Source: SFHK01 sp045538305 (GTDB lineage Bacteria; Bacillota; Clostridia; Christensenellales; Aristaeellaceae). Taken from it: DNA of 64,000 nt. A model generated the notes under the pieces. It was not told where the DNA came from and ran no database searches. It saw nothing but the letters and a program-made list of their open reading frames with translations. Below are positions 1 to 8,930 of the stretch, one piece after another. The DNA is taken from positions 94,214 to 158,213 of the forward strand of contig JAZSRC010000016.1 of NCBI GenBank assembly GCA_045538305.1, given 5' to 3'. Position 1 is the stretch's first letter; every line of letters begins with the position of its first letter. Both the position numbers and the translations under genes were made by a program.

Positions 1-1966
1 TGGCAAAGATTCCGTCGGCGAGGTCCACCTCATCGCCGCGGGACAAATATACGATATTGGCGTTCTGAAGCGCTTCCTGCAATTCATCCCGAACGTCCAT
101 CCGTTCCCAGCACTCCGGCAGATATACAAAAGCGTCTTCATAGCGCTCTAAAATCTCCACAGCCCCGCCAGCATGGTCGATATCCGGGTGAGACAGGAAT
201 ATGCCCTGTACGTTCGCGCCGGACGCCGTAAGATAATCGGCGCAGATGTCATTATCTTTTCCGCAGTCAATCACATATGCACTTCCCTTTGCATCCACCA
301 CCGCGCTGTCGGCATATCCCGCTTCAAGGAACATTACTTGAAGACCATGATTGATATGAAGCGGCATATACATGCCCAAAAGCGCAATAACCGGAAGCAG
401 AACAAGGTATCTTATGCGAATCCTTCTAACCGGTTCATGATACGGCGAAACCAAAAACAGACAGATAAAATAGGCGATCACGAAAAACAGAGGCCACTTA
501 CGGCTTGAAATCATCGCGAAAGGAAGCCCGGCAACAAAATGCGCCATCGCCCGGATTGCAGACCATATCGTTTCAGGCAAAAGCGCAATCAAACGCGCGC
601 CGCCCTTCCAAATGGGATACAGAATCATGCTTAAAGCGCCGGCGTATATCGTCAGAAGTCCGAACGGTATGGCTATCATATTTACCGGTATCGAAAGAAC
701 CGGTACGGAATAAAACAGATTTGATAAAAGCGGCAGCGTGCCCATTTGTATGGCTGCGCCTGAAGCTGCCGATTCCAGCGCACGCGCGAAAACCTTTTTC
801 ATCCTCCGCCGATTTATGCATCTGCTCAGTAAATCCGAAATCAGCGCCAGCGACAGCACGGAAGCATAGGACAATTGAAAGCCGGTATCCCGTATAATCA
901 ACGGATTGACCGCGGTCTGTATAAGAAACGCTGCCGCAATACGCGTAAGAAAATCGGACGGATATCCAAACATGCGCGACATGCAGAAAAACGCATACAT
1001 GAGTACGGCGCGGATAATGGACGCGCTTGCGCCCGTCATCATGGCGTAAACAGCCAGAAGCAAGCACGTCAGCACATACCTGGCACGCTTTGGCAGCATA
1101 CACAGCATAAGGAGCGTTTCGATCAGAAGCGCAATAAGGCTTACATGCAGACCCGAAAGCGAGATCAGGTGCGCGATGCCGGAATCCTTAAAATCATCAT
1201 ACGTTTCATCCGACAAAGACGCTTTATCGCCAAGCAAAAGCGCACGCATGATATCCGCCTGTTCCGGATATATATCGTCAATCCATCCGCCGATTGTACG
1301 CCTTATGCCAAACAGTACGCTTTGAAGGGACACGTCTTCGCCGATAATATCCGTATCGGAAACAGCGCCCGATGCGCAAAGATCAATCCCCTTCATTCTC
1401 AGATACTGCCTGAAATCAAAGCCGTATGGATTGGTCTGACCCTCCGGCAGCCATAGATCTGCGTCGGTTACGGATATTGTCTGTCCATAGCGGAATATAT
1501 TATCCTGATTATATCCGTACAGGTATACGTAGATTTTTCCCTTATAAGCCTGATCGTCAATCTGATAATCCGAAAGCACCAAGGTGGTTCGGTTCTTCTC
1601 CGGCTGATAAGACGCCTCTCTCGAAACCGTGCCCGTCAAAACACCGCTGTCCGGAAATGATACAGACTTCGGTCTGTTTCTAAAGGCTCCGTAACCCATG
1701 AACAAACAAGCGATAAAAAGAAAAACCAGCAGTCTGGAGAAGGTTCGTTTCCGGAAAAAGACCGCTGGCAAAAGAAACACAACGGAAGCCAGCAGCCAGC
1801 ATACAGGCGGAACATCCAGCGCAAGCGCAATCAGAAGGCCTGAAAGCACAAAAACGGCAAGGGAAGCCAATCGTCTTATATGAAACTGCCGCTGTATTCT
1901 CTTATACAGAAATACGCATTCCTGCACGGGCAAGGATTGCTTTAGGATACTCAACAAGCGCTTCAT
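1..1966 (-). CDS. comEC: ComEC/Rec2-family DNA uptake channel, C-terminus beyond the window
   Basis: Inner-membrane protein that carries single-stranded DNA into the cell during natural transformation. About 655 residues are visible. There are N-terminal hydrophobic segments, a soluble OB-like stretch, the competence membrane core (HLISLSGLHVSLIA around residue 245, later ADSA and NPLII regions), and the start of the metallo-beta-lactamase domain with LSHPDIDHAGG near residue 593. Roughly the last 100-150 residues lie left of position 1. I chose the ATG at 1966 because a GGAGG sits nine bases before it; this makes the gene overlap the end of the upstream hydrolase by 65 bases. The next in-frame ATG (1699) would remove the first membrane segments. 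Other competence genes are not in the window, so activity in transformation is inferred from family only. Confidence 0.88.
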   Translation of the reverse strand, partial: MKRLLSILKQSLPVQECVFLYKRIQRQFHIRRLASLAVFVLSGLLIALALDVPPVCWLLASVVFLLPAVFFRKRTFSRLLVFLFIACLFMGYGAFRNRPKSVSFPDSGVLTGTVSREASYQPEKNRTTLVLSDYQIDDQAYKGKIYVYLYGYNQDNIFRYGQTISVTDADLWLPEGQTNPYGFDFRQYLRMKGIDLCASGAVSDTDIIGEDVSLQSVLFGIRRTIGGWIDDIYPEQADIMRALLLGDKASLSDETYDDFKDSGIAHLISLSGLHVSLIALLIETLLMLCMLPKRARYVLTCLLLAVYAMMTGASASIIRAVLMYAFFCMSRMFGYPSDFLTRIAAAFLIQTAVNPLIIRDTGFQLSYASVLSLALISDLLSRCINRRRMKKVFARALESAASGAAIQMGTLPLLSNLFYSVPVLSIPVNMIAIPFGLLTIYAGALSMILYPIWKGGARLIALLPETIWSAIRAMAHFVAGLPFAMISSRKWPLFFVIAYFICLFLVSPYHEPVRRIRIRYLVLLPVIALLGMYMPLHINHGLQVMFLEAGYADSAVVDAKGSAYVIDCGKDNDICADYLTASGANVQGIFLSHPDIDHAGGAVEILERYEDAFVYLPECWERMDVRDELQEALQNANIVYLSRGDEVDLADGIFA

Positions 1967-2612
1967 CGATCAACGCCTCCGGATCGTAAAGGGGAGAAAG
2001 ATGCGTAAGCACCAGCTGCTTTGCAGACGCTTCCCGGGCAAGCCTGGCGCAAAGCCGGGCAGACATATGAGGCTTTATCTCCGTCCAATCACAGGATAAA
2101 AGCCCCGCGTCCGCCAGCAGCAGATCCGCTTGGCTGGCAAACAGCACAAGCTCATCCACCCAGTTGGTGTCGCCGGTATATACAAATGTTTGACCATCGC
2201 AGACAACGCGCAGGGCATACGATTCTACCGGGTGCTTACCGGGCATAAACTCCAGCTTCATTTCCTTAAGCTCCATATCGCGTACGGGATACAGGTCGAG
2301 CTTTCCGTCAGAAAGCATGTGGTACGCTTTTTTCGGATTCTCAGGACATACGGTTTTCACAGGTGCGCGGCCGGAAAAATCGATCAGATAGTTCATCGGC
2401 AGCATATCGCTCATGTGATCATAATGCAGGTGGGAAAGGACCACCGCATCCAAATCACGTATATCCATTACCTGCGTCAGGCGGGAAAGTACGCCGCTTC
2501 CGCATTCAATCAGAAGATTCGTCTGACCGCTGTCTGATGAAAGCAAATAGCCGGAGCATGCGCCGCCTGCAGAGGGAAACGGTCCATTTACACCCAGTAT
2601 GGTCAATATCAT
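1902..2612 (-). CDS. MBL-fold metallohydrolase (RNase Z/YhfI-like)
   Basis: A 236-residue metallo-beta-lactamase-fold hydrolase. The metal-binding set is complete: HLHYDH at residues 61-66, H127, D148 in TGDTN, and H204 in THLSP. Overall it resembles the small RNase Z-like hydrolases typified by Bacillus YhfI, which cut phosphodiester-type bonds, but the substrate is unknown. The length is normal for that group. It is the first gene after a strong promoter and is followed by comEC, whose start lies inside its last codons, so the two are probably translated together. The ATG at 2612 follows a G-rich binding site. Confidence 0.85.
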   Translation of the reverse strand: MILTILGVNGPFPSAGGACSGYLLSSDSGQTNLLIECGSGVLSRLTQVMDIRDLDAVVLSHLHYDHMSDMLPMNYLIDFSGRAPVKTVCPENPKKAYHMLSDGKLDLYPVRDMELKEMKLEFMPGKHPVESYALRVVCDGQTFVYTGDTNWVDELVLFASQADLLLADAGLLSCDWTEIKPHMSARLCARLAREASAKQLVLTHLSPLYDPEALIDEALVEYPKAILARAGMRISV

Positions 2613-2642
2613 AAAAACGCCCCCGGAAAGAGATGTAAATTG

Positions 2643-2671
2643 AGTATAAAGCCAATCGGAAAGAAAGTCAA
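2643..2671 (-). promoter_or_regulatory. Vegetative promoter for MBL hydrolase-comEC
   Basis: On the minus strand TTGACT, a 17-base spacer, then TATACT. It ends about 30 bases before the hydrolase start. It is back to back with the signals of the M20 gene on the plus strand. Confidence 0.75.
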
Positions 2672-2717
2672 GGGTTCAAAAAATGCACGCCCGGCCATAG
2701 TATTTGGACAGGAAATG

Positions 2718-2726
2718 TGATAAAAT
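2718..2726 (+). promoter_or_regulatory. Possible extended -10 promoter for the M20 gene
   Basis: TGATAAAAT, an extended -10 element, lies 36 bases before the M20D start. No good -35 box is visible at the usual distance, so the call is weak. Confidence 0.35.
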
Positions 2727-2761
2727 GAACGCATACCACTGCATGATGAGGAGAAAAGAAT

Positions 2762-3865
2762 ATGCTCGACCGCCTGATACAGCATCGGCGCGCCCTTCAC
2801 AGAATTCCGGAAACGGGATATGACCTTCCAAAGACCCAGGAATATGTGCTTTCCGCACTTTCCAAAACGCGTGCCGAAGTTACGCCCCTGTTCCCCTCGG
2901 GTATAATCGCCTTTCTCGATTTCGGCGCGAAAGAATCCGTCGCCTTTCGCACGGATATGGATGCGCTTGAAATGGAAGAACAGAGCGGCGCCGCATTTTC
3001 ATCCTGTCATTCAGGGAAAATGCATGCCTGCGGACACGACGGGCATATGGCCATATTGCTCACACTGATTGAAACGCTTTCGAACGAAACCAAAAAGGCA
3101 GATAAAAACGCCGTATTCGTATTTCAACCGGCAGAAGAAGCCGGAAACGGCGCAAAAATGGTTCTGGAAAGCAACTTCATACAAAAATACAGCGTTTCGG
3201 AAATATATGCGCTGCACGTAGAGCCAACGCTTCCAATCGGTTATGTTGCAGCAAAGCCGGGTGCGTTCATGGCACGCTCCTGCGAAGTTCACGTTATCGG
3301 GCACGGAAAGAGCGCACACATTGCCAAGGCATCGGAGGGCGTGGACGCACTGGAAATGTGCGCAAGGTTCTACCTGCGCGCAACCGATACCATCGAGGAA
3401 AAATACAAAGGCGAACCGCACCTTTTCAAGTTCGGGCGTTTTCTGTCAGGCACCGCCAACAATATTCTTTCCGCCCATACACAGATCGACGGCTCCCTTC
3501 GCGCGTTTGACGACAGTGTGTTTTTCAGCATGAAGGAAGACCTGCATCAATTGGCAAATGAACTCTCCGATGCATACGGCGGCAGGATTGAGGTATTGAC
3601 CGACGAGGGCTATCCCCCTGTCATCAATTCTGACGCATGCTTTAACCGACTGAAAAACGCATGCATGGATATGCCCTTTATCACGCTCACAAAGCCGTAC
3701 ATGACGGCGGAGGACTTTTCCTGCTATCTTCAGCAGGTACCCGGGCTTATGTTCAACATCGGCCTCGGAACCAATACGGAGCTGCACTCAAGCGCATTCC
3801 GGTTTGACGAACGGGCGTTGATTCCGGGCGTAACAGCCTTTTCAAACATTTTTCATTCCAAATAA
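2762..3865 (+). CDS. M20D-family amidohydrolase (N-acyl amino acid / aminoacylase-like)
   Basis: A 367-residue cytosolic metallopeptidase-fold enzyme of the amidohydrolase group that removes acyl groups from amino acids or related amides (hippurate hydrolase, N-acetyldiaminopimelate deacetylase and HipO-like proteins). The motif MHACGHDGHMA at residues 87-97 gives the M20D cysteine, histidine and aspartate ligands, and QPAEE at 122-126 gives the catalytic glutamate pair. GAGGAG stands eight bases before the ATG. The M42 peptidase starts 32 bases downstream on the same strand, which suggests one transcript for breaking down peptides or modified amino acids. The exact substrate cannot be read from sequence. 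An N-acetyldiaminopimelate deacetylase role is possible, since this genome uses the acetylated lysine pathway (dapH at 37.0 kb). Confidence 0.88.
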   Translation: MLDRLIQHRRALHRIPETGYDLPKTQEYVLSALSKTRAEVTPLFPSGIIAFLDFGAKESVAFRTDMDALEMEEQSGAAFSSCHSGKMHACGHDGHMAILLTLIETLSNETKKADKNAVFVFQPAEEAGNGAKMVLESNFIQKYSVSEIYALHVEPTLPIGYVAAKPGAFMARSCEVHVIGHGKSAHIAKASEGVDALEMCARFYLRATDTIEEKYKGEPHLFKFGRFLSGTANNILSAHTQIDGSLRAFDDSVFFSMKEDLHQLANELSDAYGGRIEVLTDEGYPPVINSDACFNRLKNACMDMPFITLTKPYMTAEDFSCYLQQVPGLMFNIGLGTNTELHSSAFRFDERALIPGVTAFSNIFHSK

Positions 3866-3897
3866 AAATACCATACGATAACGGGAGGAGCATCGGT

Positions 3898-4935
3898 ATG
3901 ACGAAGGATTATGCGGTATACGCAGTAAACGAAGCGGTAAAGCTGATTGCCGTAGACAGCCCCAGCGGCTTTACAGCAAACGCGGCAAAATGGGTGGCGG
4001 ATGCATTTTCAGAACTTGGATATCCGTCTGAGATCACAGTAAAGGGCGGCGTGCTTATCGACCTTGGCGGCGAAGACAAAGACGACGCGCTGTTTTTGGA
4101 AGCCCATGCCGATACGCTCGGCGCAATGGTTTGCCAGATTAAGTCAAACGGCCGGCTGAGGGTGACAAACCTTGGCGGCATGCGAGCAGAAAATGCAGAG
4201 GCGGAGAATGTGCGCGTGTATACCCGCAGCGGGCGCGCAATCGAAGGCACCCTGCAGCTGGTGAACGCCTCGGTTCACGTAAACGGAAAATACGGCGATA
4301 CCAAGCGCACGTTCGACGCAATGGAGGTTGTACTGGACGAAGACGTTACCAGCGAGGCCGACGCCCGCGCGCTTGGGCTCGAGGTGGGCGACATCGTATG
4401 CTTTGATCCCAAAACCCGCATCACCGAGTCCGGCTATATCAAAAGCCGCTTTCTGGATGACAAGCTGTCCGTAGGCATACTGCTTGGTCTTGCAAAGTAC
4501 ATGAAGGATAAAAACACTTCCCCCGCCCGCCGCGTGTACGCGCACGTTACCGTGTATGAAGAGGTCGGGCACGGCGGCTCCGCATCCGTCCCTGCGGGCG
4601 TTACGGAGGCCATCAGCGTAGATATGGGCTGCGTCGGTGAAGGCCTCAGCTGCACCGAAAAAATGGTGTCTATTTGTGCGAAAGATTCCGGAGGCCCTTA
4701 CAGCTACGAAGTGACCGGCAAGCTGATTGAAGCGGCAAAGAAGGAAAATGCCCAATACGCGGTGGATATCTACCCGCACTACGGCTCCGATGTTGAAGCC
4801 ACGCTGCGCTCGGGCCATGATATTCGCCACGGGCTGATTGGCGCAGGCGTTTACGCCAGCCACGGATATGAGCGAAGTCACATGGACGGCGTACTCAATA
4901 CGCTGAAAGTATTGAAGGGCTATCTGAACCTGTAA
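3898..4935 (+). CDS. M42-family aminopeptidase (glutamyl/deblocking aminopeptidase type)
   Basis: A 345-residue co-catalytic metallo-aminopeptidase of the M42 (PepA/TET/FrvX) family, which trims N-terminal residues from short peptides in the cytosol as large oligomers. Expected ligands are all present: H70 and D72 in EAHADT, D187 in FLDDK, the EE pair at 221-222, D242 in SVDMG and H328 in RSHMDG. A GGGAGGAG site precedes the ATG. It lies directly after the M20D amidohydrolase and before the hairpin at 5002-5044 that probably ends this transcript. FrvX or cellulase-M labels given to relatives are historical and not supported here. Confidence 0.9.
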   Translation: MTKDYAVYAVNEAVKLIAVDSPSGFTANAAKWVADAFSELGYPSEITVKGGVLIDLGGEDKDDALFLEAHADTLGAMVCQIKSNGRLRVTNLGGMRAENAEAENVRVYTRSGRAIEGTLQLVNASVHVNGKYGDTKRTFDAMEVVLDEDVTSEADARALGLEVGDIVCFDPKTRITESGYIKSRFLDDKLSVGILLGLAKYMKDKNTSPARRVYAHVTVYEEVGHGGSASVPAGVTEAISVDMGCVGEGLSCTEKMVSICAKDSGGPYSYEVTGKLIEAAKKENAQYAVDIYPHYGSDVEATLRSGHDIRHGLIGAGVYASHGYERSHMDGVLNTLKVLKGYLNL

Positions 4936-4976
4936 TCCGAGTAAAGTATAAATACATATAAATGACACAATTTCAG

Positions 4977-5004
4977 TTGTGTATTTACAATCAAATGGTA
5001 TAAT
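4977..5004 (+). promoter_or_regulatory. Promoter for the FNT channel gene
   Basis: TTGTGT, a 16-base spacer, then a perfect TATAAT at 4999-5004. The expected start of transcription is near 5011-5012, inside the left arm of the following hairpin. Confidence 0.6.
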
Positions 5005-5048
5005 ACCCTCCATCACAGCCCGAATCGGGCAACGGGAGGGTATTTTTT
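5002..5048 (+). terminator. Hairpin with T-run overlapping the FNT promoter and ribosome binding site
   Basis: AATACCCTCC at 5002-5011 pairs with GGAGGGTATT at 5035-5044, with a small CCCG/CGGG hairpin inside the loop, and six Ts follow (5043-5048). For a transcript coming from the M42 gene this looks like an intrinsic terminator. Its right arm contains the GGGAGG that serves as ribosome binding site for the ATG at 5049, and its left arm overlaps the -10 box. Confidence 0.65.
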
Positions 5049-5651
5049 ATGGCAATCATCAGCGTGTTGATTTCTGCGGTATTTGCGGGAAGTATGATCG
5101 GCATCGCGGGCACTACCAGCTTAAGCGCAGGCAATACTTATATCGGTTCGCTGCTTTTCTGTGTGGGACTGTACACGATCTGCGCCTTTGGCCTCAGGCT
5201 GTACACCGGCCGCGTAGGATATGTGATTGACGATCATTCAAAGGAAAACCTGATCCATCTGCTCCTCACCTGGATCGGTAACTTTATCGGCGCGGCGCTT
5301 ACGGGCTATGTCGTTTCTCTTGCAAAGCCCGATTTGAAAGCGCTATGCGAAAATATCGCAAACAATCGACTCGCCCAGAATTTCGGCGTTACCATCGCCA
5401 TGGCCTTTTTCTGCGGTATGCTGATGTACATTGCCGTTCACACCTATAAAATCACCAGCGGCAAGGTGCTTGGCATGCTTCTGTGCGTACCCGCTTTCAT
5501 CATCAGCGGCTTTGAGCACAGCGTCGCCGATATGTACTATTTCGCATGCGCCGGCGCGTTTGCAAAGAGCATCCTTCACATTCTGCTGGTATCCGTCGGC
5601 AACGCGCTGGGCGCAATTGCAGTCGCGTATGCCATGCGATTCAAAAAGTAA
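5049..5651 (+). CDS. Compact formate/nitrite transporter (FNT) family channel
   Basis: A 200-residue membrane protein with six predicted transmembrane helices. It belongs to the FNT family, pentameric channels for formate, nitrite, hydrosulfide or other small monovalent anions. Family marks are LYTG after the second helix, TWIGNFIGA in the third, and SGFEHSVADMYY, which holds the central pore histidine. The usual length is 250-285, so loops and ends are trimmed while the helix count is kept. It has its own promoter and is closed by a terminator at 5672, so it stands alone. Which anion passes cannot be told; no formate or nitrite enzymes lie nearby. Confidence 0.8.
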   Translation: MAIISVLISAVFAGSMIGIAGTTSLSAGNTYIGSLLFCVGLYTICAFGLRLYTGRVGYVIDDHSKENLIHLLLTWIGNFIGAALTGYVVSLAKPDLKALCENIANNRLAQNFGVTIAMAFFCGMLMYIAVHTYKITSGKVLGMLLCVPAFIISGFEHSVADMYYFACAGAFAKSILHILLVSVGNALGAIAVAYAMRFKK

Positions 5652-5671
5652 TTCAGAAGTATATCTCTCGG

Positions 5672-5701
5672 GGCGCAGAATCATGGTTCTGCGCCTTGTT
5701 T
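5672..5701 (+). terminator. Intrinsic terminator after the FNT gene
   Basis: GGCGCAGAA (5672-5680) pairs with TTCTGCGCC (5687-5695) around a six-base loop and is followed by TTGTTT. Confidence 0.75.
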
Positions 5702-5727
5702 ATACAGCAAAAACACCTATATAGCAC

Positions 5728-5756
5728 TTGACGCTCCGGGTATTTCATACTACAAT
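5728..5756 (+). promoter_or_regulatory. Promoter for pepF
   Basis: TTGACG, 17 bases, TACAAT. It lies 54 bases before the chosen pepF start. Confidence 0.75.
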
Positions 5757-5810
5757 ACCAATATGGAAATATGCGGTATTTTTCCGCCTTATATTCAGGA
5801 GGATACTTAC

Positions 5811-7565
5811 ATGAAGGATGCAACCTGGGATCTTTCCGTATTTTACATGGACTTTGAAGATCCGGCTCTCAGACGCGATATCGACAGCGTTGGCAAAATC
5901 CTTTCGGAAATGGAAGACATTCTTTCGGCCGAAGCCTGCCATCTCAGCAAGCTTGAAAAACTAATCGAAAAAGAAGAAACTCTCGTGTATACCCTCAGCC
6001 GCGCCTTTGGCTTCGTGCAGCTTACGCTGGCCGCCGATACGAACAATCTGGACGCACTGAAGCTGCTGGGCGAAATGAGCAGCCTGATGGTAAGCGTACA
6101 GCTGATGTCCAGCAAAATCACGCGCTTTGTCGGCGCCATTCAAGATATTGACGCTATCATCGAAAAATCCGAATTGCTGAAGAAGAACGCGTTTGTGATT
6201 GCCGAAATAAAGGAAAGCGCATCGCACATGCTGCCGGAGGATATGGAAAAATGGATGCTTCGCATGTCGCTTGACGGCGCAGACGCTTTCTCCAAGCTGC
6301 GCGATCGCCTGATGGGTTCCCACACCGTAGAGCTGAACGGCGAAACGCTGCCCCTTCCGGCTGTTCGCGGCATGGCCTACGATCCCGATCCGTCTGTTCG
6401 CAAGGCGGCATACGAAGCGGAGCTGGCTTCCTATAAAAAGATCGAAACCGCAATGGCCTACTGCATCAGCTGCATCAAGGGCGAAGCAATTACGATGTGC
6501 GAAATCAAGAATTATCCCGACAACCTTATCCAGCAGCTCAGCGAAAGCCGCATGGACAAGGAAACGCTTGATGCCATGCTGACCGCCATCCGCGAATACC
6601 TTCCTCACTTCAGAAGGTATCTTAAGAAAAAGGCAGAGCTTCTGGGCCATAAAAACGGACTGCCGTTTTACGATCTGTTCGCGCCCGTAGGCAAAAGCAC
6701 CAAAAAATACACCGCCGAGGAAGCGCAGGCGCTGCTGGTTGACGTATTCAACAAGGTTAATCCGGAAATGGGCGAATTTATCAACCATGCGTTTGAAAAC
6801 CGCTGGATTGACATGTATCCGCGCGAGGGCAAAGAGGGCGGTGCATTCTGCGCAGGTTTCCATGAGAAGAAGCTTAGCCGCGTTCTTACCAACTTTGTGG
6901 GCAGCTTTTCCGACGTATCCACCATCGCTCATGAGCTGGGACATGCATGGCATAACAAATGTCTGGAAACCATGCCGTGCCTGATGGCCGATCCGCCCAT
7001 GCCGCTTGCGGAAACCGCTTCCATTTTCAATGAAACCCTGCTCAGCCATGTCGTACTTTCCGGTGCCGATGAAGATATGCGCCTTTCCCTGTTGGAAAGC
7101 AGCCTGATGGAATCCACGCAGACAATCGTTGATATTTACAGCCGCTTCCTGTTTGAAAGCGCCGTATTCGAAGCGCGTAAAAATGGCATCCCCACGGCAG
7201 GCGAGCTGAACGAAATGATGCTCAACGCCCAGCGGGAAGCCTACGGCGACGGATTGGATCCCGAAGTGCTTCACAGCGGTATGTGGATCTGCAAGAGCCA
7301 TTACTACAATGTAGGTCTGCATTTCTACAATTTCCCCTACGCCTTTGGCCATCTGTTCGGACTGGGCGTATTTGAAAAATATCTGAAAGAAGGCGCTTCC
7401 TTCCTGCCCAAGTACAATCAGCTGCTCGCCAGCTGTGGCAGCGGCAAAATTGCGGATGTAGCTGCCAGCGTCGGCATTGACGTGCGCTCGGTTGATTACT
7501 GGAGAAGCGCGCTTGAAGGTATCCGTAAGGAAGTTGACGAGTTTATCGAATTGTGCAGCAAGTAA
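5811..7565 (+). CDS. pepF: Oligoendopeptidase F, M3 family
   Basis: A 584-residue zinc endopeptidase that cuts oligopeptides of roughly 7-17 residues in the cytosol. The M3 zinc motif HELGHAWH is at residues 374-381, with a downstream glutamate ligand region (ETASIFNE) about 30 residues later. An ATG 48 bases upstream is in frame, but AGGAGG lies eight bases before the ATG at 5811, so I take the shorter form. The gene is single, framed by its own promoter and a strong terminator at 7583. With the M20, M42 and second M20 enzymes in this window it fits an organism that uses peptides. Confidence 0.93.
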   Translation: MKDATWDLSVFYMDFEDPALRRDIDSVGKILSEMEDILSAEACHLSKLEKLIEKEETLVYTLSRAFGFVQLTLAADTNNLDALKLLGEMSSLMVSVQLMSSKITRFVGAIQDIDAIIEKSELLKKNAFVIAEIKESASHMLPEDMEKWMLRMSLDGADAFSKLRDRLMGSHTVELNGETLPLPAVRGMAYDPDPSVRKAAYEAELASYKKIETAMAYCISCIKGEAITMCEIKNYPDNLIQQLSESRMDKETLDAMLTAIREYLPHFRRYLKKKAELLGHKNGLPFYDLFAPVGKSTKKYTAEEAQALLVDVFNKVNPEMGEFINHAFENRWIDMYPREGKEGGAFCAGFHEKKLSRVLTNFVGSFSDVSTIAHELGHAWHNKCLETMPCLMADPPMPLAETASIFNETLLSHVVLSGADEDMRLSLLESSLMESTQTIVDIYSRFLFESAVFEARKNGIPTAGELNEMMLNAQREAYGDGLDPEVLHSGMWICKSHYYNVGLHFYNFPYAFGHLFGLGVFEKYLKEGASFLPKYNQLLASCGSGKIADVAASVGIDVRSVDYWRSALEGIRKEVDEFIELCSK

Positions 7566-7582
7566 TACAAGCGCAAAACAAC

Positions 7583-7622
7583 GGGGTTCTGCAAGATCAA
7601 TCTTGCAGAACCCCGGTTTTTT
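7583..7622. terminator. Bidirectional terminator between pepF and the DUF1015 gene
   Basis: A 14-base-pair stem, GGGGTTCTGCAAGA with TCTTGCAGAACCCC, around loop TCAA. It is followed by GGTTTTTT on plus and GTTGTTTTG on minus, so it can end both converging transcripts. Confidence 0.9.
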
Positions 7623-8856
7623 ATACAATTTTTCGAACTTCCATATAGTATCGCTTTTCATGCGCCTCGCCCATGGAGAATGTCTTTCTGGGCAAAACGC
7701 CGCCCGAGCGTATGGACGGAAACAACAGCCCTTTATCGATTGCTCCAAGCAAAATGCCCGTATTTTTGTTGACGGCAAGCGAACGCACGGCTTCTTCCCC
7801 GTGTACATAATCTATATGGATTTCGCTGTGCTCCTTCAGGTATTCGTCCAGAAACGGCTGAAGAATGGCTACCGGCAGCGCCTGCTCGCCTGAGACGGAA
7901 ATACCGGTTTCTTTTTCGCCGGACACGAACACAATATCGCGTCCCTCTACAGCCGTCAAACCCTTTTTCTGAAGGTAGGCGGTAAAGTTATGCAAAACGC
8001 TGTCAGCGTCCGCCGAAAACAACACCCTGTGAATGGGCTCAAATACGAGCGCCGGCGAATGCAGATTGACAATCTCGCACAGCGCATATTTCGCCGGGTG
8101 CGTTTCCCATTCGCTTTGATCAAGCGTTTGCTTGCACTTCTCCCAGCACGCCTTCGCCGTTGCAAGGGAATGGTTGCCGTCGCCAACCGCATACAGAAAA
8201 CCGTCTGCGCGCGCATTCAATACGCCCAGCGCATCCGATAGCATGTTCAGATGCTCATCCTTTGTAACGCTCCATCCGCGCAAATGACCGCCGCCCAGCA
8301 TGAGCTCAAAATCATATAGCGGCTCATCCTCTCTGACGGCTGCATAGATTGCTTCCACCGTCAGGCATTCGGGATCGTCAATCAACATCATAATGTGCGG
8401 CGATTCAATGAGAGCGCCGTCGCGGATTTTCACGCGCGGCGGAATTCGCTCAGTAATCGTGCCTTCGGTTGCGCGGATTAGCGGCTGTACGCCGGGGGCA
8501 TAGTCATACTGATCCAGATCCACAGCGGCAATCAGGCCCAGTCGCGCGCCGCTTTCCGTCCTGCGCTCGGTCAATATAAAACCGTCCCGTACGCGCGGCT
8601 CTATAACGCCCTTTTCCAGGTATTCCTTCATTGCGCTTCTGATCAGGGGTATGGTTTTTTCAGCCTCCGCCAGATAAATCTCCGGCTGAATAATTCTGAG
8701 CGTGGAGGGCGCGTCCGAAACGATGGCCTCCGCCTTTTCCCAATAATCCTTTTGGGATGTATACTGATCGCAGGCAACAACCGCCCACTTGGCAGGATCA
8801 ACATGCTTTGCAGGCAGATAGATATCCGCAGGCATTATGCCCGGAAAACTCCGCAT
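7621..8856 (-). CDS. DUF1015 family protein linked to serine biosynthesis
   Basis: A 411-residue cytosolic protein of the DUF1015 family, whose biochemical role is not established. Visible marks are the N-terminal PADIYLPAKHVDP and VVACDQYTSQ, the central VGDGNHSLATAK, and a C-terminal stretch ending in KTFSMGEAHEKRYYMEV. Full length for the family. It is the third gene after serC and serA; a terminator-like hairpin separates it from serA, so its expression may be lower. From my knowledge of clostridial genomes this family is often found next to serA and serC, which supports a part in serine or one-carbon metabolism, but that is inference. The ATG at 8856 has only a weak G-rich site before it. 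Confidence 0.88.
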   Translation of the reverse strand: MRSFPGIMPADIYLPAKHVDPAKWAVVACDQYTSQKDYWEKAEAIVSDAPSTLRIIQPEIYLAEAEKTIPLIRSAMKEYLEKGVIEPRVRDGFILTERRTESGARLGLIAAVDLDQYDYAPGVQPLIRATEGTITERIPPRVKIRDGALIESPHIMMLIDDPECLTVEAIYAAVREDEPLYDFELMLGGGHLRGWSVTKDEHLNMLSDALGVLNARADGFLYAVGDGNHSLATAKACWEKCKQTLDQSEWETHPAKYALCEIVNLHSPALVFEPIHRVLFSADADSVLHNFTAYLQKKGLTAVEGRDIVFVSGEKETGISVSGEQALPVAILQPFLDEYLKEHSEIHIDYVHGEEAVRSLAVNKNTGILLGAIDKGLLFPSIRSGGVLPRKTFSMGEAHEKRYYMEVRKIV

Positions 8857-8875
8857 GGGAAAACCCCCTTTTTAT

Positions 8876-8916
8876 AAAAACAGAGCATTCACGCGTGGAA
8901 GTACGCATGAATGCTC
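8876..8916 (-). terminator. Terminator-like hairpin after serA
   Basis: GAGCATTCA (8883-8891) pairs with TGAATGCTC (8908-8916), extended by GCGT/ACGC after one mismatch. On the minus strand TGTTTTT follows. It may be leaky, since DUF1015 has no clear promoter of its own. Confidence 0.7.
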
Positions 8917-8930
8917 AATCATGCTATGCG

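Noticed and set aside
5961..7808. A 615-codon open frame opposite pepF
   Set aside because: Crosses the strong bidirectional terminator and mirrors the M3 peptidase gene.
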